Source of the DNA: an uncultured Lachnospiraceae bacterium
Lineage (GTDB): Bacteria > Bacillota > Clostridia > Lachnospirales > Lachnospiraceae
NCBI GenBank assembly: GCA_904420225.1
Contig: CAJFUP010000109.1
Location: 1-36,875, forward strand
Direction of reading: 5' to 3'
DNA length: 36,875 nucleotides
Positions 31,077-36,875 of the stretch are shown here, in pieces (the stretch's first letter is position 1; each line of letters begins with the position of its first letter). The notes under the pieces are model-generated. The model did not search any database. It saw nothing but the letters and a program-made list of their open reading frames with translations, and was not told the DNA's origin. The translations under genes were made by a program, and so were the position numbers.

Positions 31077-32252
31077 ATGGAAGGAAAATCAGGGGATCTG
31101 GAACTGTATATCCATATTCCATTTTGCGTCCGAAAATGTGGGTACTGTGATTTCCTGTCTTTTCCATCGGATGCGTCGGCGCGAGAACAGTATGCAAGGG
31201 GGCTGACAGAGGAAATAAAAGCGGTCTCCGCCCTCATGGCGGGGAGAGAGCGGGAAGTTTCCAGCATCTATTTGGGAGGCGGAACCCCCTCTGTGATGGA
31301 GCCCCAATATTTGGAGAGCATCATGAAAGCGCTGGGGGAGGGGTTCACCGTTCAAGAGGGCGCGGAGATCAGCATGGAATGCAATCCGGGGACTGTGACA
31401 GGAAAATCCCTGGCAGCTTTTCGTAATTTGGGCATCAATCGATTAAGCTTTGGCCTGCAGTCTGCAGACGACAGCGAGCTGCGATGTCTGAGCAGGATTC
31501 ATACATTTGATCAGTTTTTGGAAAATTTTTGGGAGGCCAGAAAGGCAGGGTTTTCCAACATCAATGTGGATCTCATGTCTGGACTGCCCAATCAAACCCT
31601 TCAGGGATACGAAAGGACGCTTCAGGCAGTGGTCAGGCTGGAGCCGGAACATATTTCCGCGTATAGTCTGATTTTGGAGGAGGGCACCCCCTTTTATCAA
31701 ACATACCAGAGCGCGGAGGCGGCCGCTTCCCTTCCTGATGAAGACACAGAGCGGCAGCTTTACTGGACAGGCCGGGAGTTTCTGGAAAAAGAAGGGTATG
31801 TCTGCTATGAAATTTCCAATTTTGCCAAGCCGGGAAAAGAGTGTCGGCACAATGTGGGGTATTGGACTGGGAGAGAATACATAGGGCTGGGTCTGGGCGC
31901 TTCTTCTCTGCTGGACGGCTATCGCTTCCGAAATACAGTCCATATGGAAGAATATCTCACCAATGCCCCAGATCCCCAGGCAATTCGGAGTGTGGAAGAG
32001 ACGGTGACACTTGGACGGGCCATGGAAGAGTTTGCATTTTTGGGCCTTCGGATGAGCGAAGGACTGGATGAAACAGTGTTTCAGCGGCGCTTCGGCCGCC
32101 CGTTTGAAAATATTTACGGACAGACCGCACAGCGTTTGGTGACGCTGGGGCTTTTACGCCGGGAGGGAACGAAGCTTCGCCTGACGCACCGGGGGATTGA
32201 TGTCAGTAATCTGGTCATGGCGGAATTTTTGCTGGAGTCCGATATCCCATAG
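31077..32252 (+). CDS. hemW: HemW, radical SAM heme chaperone (formerly annotated HemN-like)
   Basis: A 391-residue radical SAM protein. The [4Fe-4S] ligands C17, C21 and C24 lie in IPFCVRKCGYCDF, and LGGGTPS and SFGLQS motifs follow. The HNxxYW motif (CRHNVGYWTG) marks HemW rather than true oxygen-independent coproporphyrinogen oxidase, so the likely role is heme binding and delivery to target proteins. The HemN_C domain is present at the end. ATG 31077 is chosen because AAAGGA lies just upstream; a GTG at 31056 overlapping the lepA stop has no RBS. It is probably cotranscribed with lepA. Confidence 0.92.
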   Translation: MEGKSGDLELYIHIPFCVRKCGYCDFLSFPSDASAREQYARGLTEEIKAVSALMAGREREVSSIYLGGGTPSVMEPQYLESIMKALGEGFTVQEGAEISMECNPGTVTGKSLAAFRNLGINRLSFGLQSADDSELRCLSRIHTFDQFLENFWEARKAGFSNINVDLMSGLPNQTLQGYERTLQAVVRLEPEHISAYSLILEEGTPFYQTYQSAEAAASLPDEDTERQLYWTGREFLEKEGYVCYEISNFAKPGKECRHNVGYWTGREYIGLGLGASSLLDGYRFRNTVHMEEYLTNAPDPQAIRSVEETVTLGRAMEEFAFLGLRMSEGLDETVFQRRFGRPFENIYGQTAQRLVTLGLLRREGTKLRLTHRGIDVSNLVMAEFLLESDIP

Positions 32253-32324
32253 CTGCCTGCGGGAATAGACCCTGACGGCTGTGGAGAAAAGCGCAGCGGT
32301 ACGGCTGCGGGAATGGAGGAAAAC

Positions 32325-32936
32325 ATGGGAGAGAGCAGAAAAACGGTGGAGTTCATGTCTTCGCTGGATGATAAAACGTATAAAAAGGTGGCATATTGGA
32401 ACCTATTTGGCCGGAAGCTGCTGTTGCCGGGAATCCTGATTGTTATGTATGCGTACGGCGCCTTTTCCATTGTCCGTGTGTTCAAAGTGGGAATGACATA
32501 CGGAAGCAGTCAGTTTGTCACATCGCTTTGCTTTGCGGTGCTGGGATTCATCATGCCCACTTTGGTCTTGGTGATGAATGAGCGCAGAATGCGAAAAGAG
32601 ATGAAGAGTCACAATATTCCGGAGGATACGCGGAAGTTTATCCGTATGGTGGGCGATGAAATTTCTCTTCTGCGGATGAAGAAAAATGAGATGTTGGAGT
32701 ATACCTGGAAGGAAGTGGACGGTATTTATCCGTTTCCGGCCAGGATTATCTTTGCCATGAAGGACAAGCAGATTTTCATGGCTGATAGCCAGAAAATTTC
32801 CGATGGCGACAGGCTGTATATCATGGAAAAGGCGCAGGAAAACCATGTGGTCAAGCGCACCATTGAGGTGAGAAGCGTGGTGCTGGCCGGGATTTTCATT
32901 TCTGCAGTGGCGGCTGGGATTGGCTGGTTAATTTGA
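32325..32936 (+). CDS. Membrane protein of unknown function
   Basis: A 203-residue protein with hydrophobic helices near residues 33-55 and 67-88 and a third at the very C-terminus (about 183-203). In between is a soluble domain of roughly 90 residues (EISLLRMKKNEMLEYTWKEVDGIYPFPARIIFAMKDKQIFMAD) that could be a small beta-rich cytosolic domain like those in YcxB-type proteins. I do not recognise it with confidence. GGAGG precedes ATG 32325. It lies 72 bases after hemW and just before the heat-shock promoter, so it likely ends the lepA-hemW transcript. Confidence 0.8.
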   Translation: MGESRKTVEFMSSLDDKTYKKVAYWNLFGRKLLLPGILIVMYAYGAFSIVRVFKVGMTYGSSQFVTSLCFAVLGFIMPTLVLVMNERRMRKEMKSHNIPEDTRKFIRMVGDEISLLRMKKNEMLEYTWKEVDGIYPFPARIIFAMKDKQIFMADSQKISDGDRLYIMEKAQENHVVKRTIEVRSVVLAGIFISAVAAGIGWLI

Positions 32937-32987
32937 AAAATGTGCATGTATCGTGGGAAGGCGCTCATGGTGCATGCATTTTTTTTT
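32936..32987 (+). terminator. Probable terminator before the hrcA operon
   Basis: An imperfect stem (AAATGTGCATG with CATGCATTT) is followed by nine Ts ending at 32987, directly after the membrane-protein gene. It would separate the lepA transcript from the heat-shock operon. Confidence 0.5.
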
Positions 32988-33019
32988 AGAAAAAAACACA
33001 AAATCTTCTCATTTAGCTC

Positions 33020-33048
33020 TTGACATTGCCGGCCGTCAGTGCTATCTT
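33020..33048 (+). promoter_or_regulatory. Sigma-A promoter of the heat-shock operon
   Basis: Perfect TTGACA (33020-33025), 17-base spacer, TATCTT (33043-33048). Transcription would start near 33055, just ahead of CIRCE. Confidence 0.8.
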
Positions 33049-33060
33049 ATGATTATGATG

Positions 33061-33087
33061 TTAGCACTCCTAAAGAGTGAGTGCTAA
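33061..33087. promoter_or_regulatory. CIRCE operator (HrcA binding site)
   Basis: TTAGCACTC-N9-GAGTGCTAA, an exact match to the CIRCE consensus. It lies at the transcription start and in the 5' leader of hrcA-grpE-dnaK-dnaJ. HrcA, encoded directly downstream, would repress through it and release when GroEL/unfolded protein levels change. Confidence 0.97.
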
Positions 33088-33114
33088 CAACAGAAAAGAA
33101 GGGAGTGACACCGA

Positions 33115-34143
33115 TTGGAACTGGATGAGAGAAAAATGAAAATCCTGAAAGCCATTATCCAGACGTACATGGAAACAGGCGAGCCGGTCGGTTCCCGAAC
33201 CATTTCCAAGTATACGGATCTGAATTTAAGTTCCGCGACGATCCGCAATGAAATGGCTGACCTGGAAGAGATGGGGCTGATCATTCAGCCTTACACTTCC
33301 GCCGGAAGGATTCCATCGGATAAAGGATATCGCCTTTATGTGGATGACCTGATGGAAGAAAAGGAGCGGGAAGTTTCCGAGATGAAAAACTTTCTGATCC
33401 AACGGGTAGACAGGGTGGAGCTTTTGCTGAAGCAGATGGCGAAGCTTCTGGCGGTCAATACCAATTATGCCACCATGATCTCGGCTCCCCGATACCGGGG
33501 CAATAAGCTGAAGTTCATTCAGCTGTCCAAAGTGGAAGAGGGGAAACTTTTGGCCGTGGTGGTGGTGGAGGGAAATATTATACGAAACACCATGCTGAAT
33601 GTGGAGGGAACCATCAGCGATGAGGATGTTCTTCAGCTCAACATTTTGCTGAACAGTACCTTAAACGGCTTGACCATTGAGGAGATCAACCTGGGGCTGA
33701 TTACCAAGCTGAAAGAGAAGGCCGGAGATCACAGCGGTGTGGTGGGAAGTGTGCTGGAAGCCGTGGCCGATGCCATTAAAGTGGATGAGGAGCAGCCGCA
33801 GATCTACACCAGCGGAGCCACCAATATCTTCAAGTATCCGGAGCTCAGCGACGGAGGGAAGGCCAGCGGCCTGATTTCCGCATTTGAGGATAAACACGAA
33901 CTGATGGAACTCATCAACGACGCGTCCGATGAAGAACATGGGATTCAGGTCTATATCGGAAACGAGACACCGGTGGAGAGCATGAAAGACTGCAGCGTGG
34001 TGACGGCCAATTATGAATTGGGCGGCGGCATGCGGGGCACCATAGGAATCATAGGACCCAAGCGCATGGATTATGAGCGTGTGGTCAATACATTGAAGAC
34101 TTTGATGGAGCAGTTGGATATCATCTATCATAAGAAAGAATAG
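33115..34143 (+). CDS. hrcA: Heat-inducible transcription repressor HrcA
   Basis: Represses class I heat-shock genes by binding CIRCE. The 342 residues have an N-terminal winged helix (about 1-75, GEPVGSRTISKYTDLNLSSATIRNEMADLEEMGLI) and the C-terminal dimerisation/GAF-like region ending in IIGPKRMDYERVVNTLKTL. The start is a TTG, MELDERKMKIL, chosen because GGGAG (33101-33105) lies nine bases before it and the protein family begins this way. First gene of the hrcA-grpE-dnaK-dnaJ operon, so it is autoregulated. Confidence 0.97.
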   Translation: MELDERKMKILKAIIQTYMETGEPVGSRTISKYTDLNLSSATIRNEMADLEEMGLIIQPYTSAGRIPSDKGYRLYVDDLMEEKEREVSEMKNFLIQRVDRVELLLKQMAKLLAVNTNYATMISAPRYRGNKLKFIQLSKVEEGKLLAVVVVEGNIIRNTMLNVEGTISDEDVLQLNILLNSTLNGLTIEEINLGLITKLKEKAGDHSGVVGSVLEAVADAIKVDEEQPQIYTSGATNIFKYPELSDGGKASGLISAFEDKHELMELINDASDEEHGIQVYIGNETPVESMKDCSVVTANYELGGGMRGTIGIIGPKRMDYERVVNTLKTLMEQLDIIYHKKE

Positions 34144-34159
34144 AAAGGCGGAGGAAAAG

Positions 34160-34840
34160 TTGGCGGAAATGGAAGAAAAGAAAACAGCCGGGGAGACAGC
34201 TGACCAGGAAGAAAAAGCAGTATCCCCCGAGACAGAAGAAAGCACAGAGGCGGCAGAAACCGACTCCAATAAGGACAGTGAGGACGGCGGCGCTTCTCAG
34301 GAAGAGGCAGGGAAGACGGAGGAGACAAAAGAAGACGCTTCGTCGGAACAGGCAGCCGGAAAGAAGACCTTCTTTGATAAGCTGAAGAAGAAAGACAAGA
34401 AAGATCCCAAAGATCAGCAGATCGAAGATCTGACAGACCGCGTCAAGAGGTCCATGGCGGAGTTTGATAATTTCAGAAAGCGTACAGAGAAAGAAAAAGC
34501 CGCCATGTTTGACATGGGCGCCAGATCTGTGGTGGAGAAGATTTTGCCCATTGTGGATAATTTTGAGCGAGGCCTTGCAACCGTTCCGGACGATAAGAAG
34601 GAAGATTCCTTTGTGGACGGAATGGATAAAGTATATAAACAGCTGGTCAAAACACTGACAGATATGGGTGTGGAGCCCATTGAAGCGGTGGGCAAGGAGT
34701 TTGACCCCAACCTTCACAACGCGGTGATGCATGTGGAGGATGAAGCGTATGGAGAGAACGAAGTGGCCGCAGAATTCCAGAAGGGATACACCTACAAGGG
34801 AACCGTGGTTCGTCACTCCATGGTACAGGTAGCCAATTAA
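34160..34840 (+). CDS. grpE: GrpE nucleotide exchange factor
   Basis: Co-chaperone that releases ADP from DnaK. The 226-residue protein has an acidic, low-complexity N-terminus (about 1-75, Glu/Ser/Thr/Ala-rich), then the GrpE long helix (QIEDLTDRVKRSMAEFDNFRKRTEKEK) and beta domain ending GYTYKGTVVRHSMVQVAN. The TTG at 34160 is preferred because GGAGGA lies directly upstream at good spacing; the next ATG (34169) is too far from it. Both hrcA and grpE thus use TTG. dnaK follows after 30 bases. Confidence 0.95.
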   Translation: MAEMEEKKTAGETADQEEKAVSPETEESTEAAETDSNKDSEDGGASQEEAGKTEETKEDASSEQAAGKKTFFDKLKKKDKKDPKDQQIEDLTDRVKRSMAEFDNFRKRTEKEKAAMFDMGARSVVEKILPIVDNFERGLATVPDDKKEDSFVDGMDKVYKQLVKTLTDMGVEPIEAVGKEFDPNLHNAVMHVEDEAYGENEVAAEFQKGYTYKGTVVRHSMVQVAN

Positions 34841-36727
<1,887 letters not shown>

Positions 36728-36787
36728 TGGGCATGTCCGTTGAGTTCGTTGCCCGCGGGAATAGATTTCGGCAGAAATAAAACAGGA

Positions 36788-36820
36788 GGCTGCTGCGGGG
36801 CGTTATGTCCCGCAACAGCC
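36788..36820 (+). other. Hairpin between dnaK and dnaJ
   Basis: Bases 36788-36799 pair with 36809-36820, eleven pairs with one C-A mismatch and a nine-base loop. No T-tract follows, and the same strand continues into dnaJ. It could protect the dnaK message or lower readthrough, giving less DnaJ than DnaK; this role is inferred. Confidence 0.5.
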
Positions 36821-36848
36821 CGCTTGTGTGTTTGAAAGGGATTGGAAC

Positions 36849-36875
36849 ATGGCAGAGAAAAGAGATTATTATGAG
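36849..36875 (+). CDS. dnaJ: DnaJ chaperone, 5' end only
   Basis: The nine visible codons read MAEKRDYYE, the start of the J domain, and the gene runs off the window end. Position directly after dnaK fits dnaJ, the Hsp40 partner that stimulates DnaK ATPase activity. The purine-rich GAAAGGGATTGGA just upstream (36834-36846) provides the RBS. Confidence 0.85.

Overview
The window reads as a chromosomal segment of a low-to-mid-GC Firmicute, most likely a gut-type Lachnospiraceae (class Clostridia). Evidence: hisS-aspS adjacency, the order lepA-hemW-(membrane protein)-hrcA-grpE-dnaK-dnaJ under a textbook CIRCE operator, strong AGGAGG-type ribosome binding sites, LytR-CpsA-Psr and GtrA/YfhO envelope proteins, and the overall protein style. 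This assignment is by recognition, not by search. About 25 genes are present. There is no sign of phage, insertion sequence, CRISPR, rRNA or tRNA.

Layout, left to right. (1) 58-3198: hisS and aspS under a clear sigma-A promoter. (2) 3557-4765: an unusual XRE-type regulator carrying six cysteine-containing 15-residue repeats. (3) 4928-6913: aroC and a leaderless Amidase_3-SPOR protein, ending in a 22-bp perfect inverted repeat. (4) 7128-8249: a DUF3810-like membrane metallopeptidase. (5) 8397-12719: a tight four-gene unit of ABC ATPase, fused double permease, winged-helix/cytidylyltransferase fusion and solute-binding protein. (6) 12999-16911: a MscS channel, a polyprenyl-phosphate sugar phosphotransferase and an LCP ligase. 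(7) 17018-17263: a small zinc-ribbon protein. (8) 17474-20709: glmM and glmS. (9) Minus strand 20822-26349: GT2 glycosyltransferase, GtrA, YfhO and argH, each overlapping the next. (10) 26596-28984: a membrane-anchored Amidase_2 protein and ackA. (11) 29242-36875: lepA, hemW, a membrane protein, and the hrcA-grpE-dnaK-dnaJ heat-shock operon, with dnaJ cut by the window end.

Much of the middle serves the cell envelope. glmM and glmS make the UDP-GlcNAc precursor. The sugar phosphotransferase starts a lipid-linked glycan and LCP would attach it to the wall. GT2/GtrA/YfhO look like a three-component system that adds sugars to extracellular polymers, and two amidases remodel peptidoglycan. The most intriguing unit is the ABC transporter with a PntC/LicC-like nucleotidyltransferase. 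It suggests import of a small phospho- or phosphono-compound (for example 2-aminoethylphosphonate or phosphocholine) and direct activation as a CMP-conjugate, possibly self-regulated through the N-terminal winged helix. No PepM, Ppd, LicA or LicD gene is in the window, so a salvage route is an inference.

Non-coding highlights are a set of good 16-18-bp-spaced promoters, the CIRCE element, two T-tract terminators, and several long hairpins without a T-tract at operon ends.
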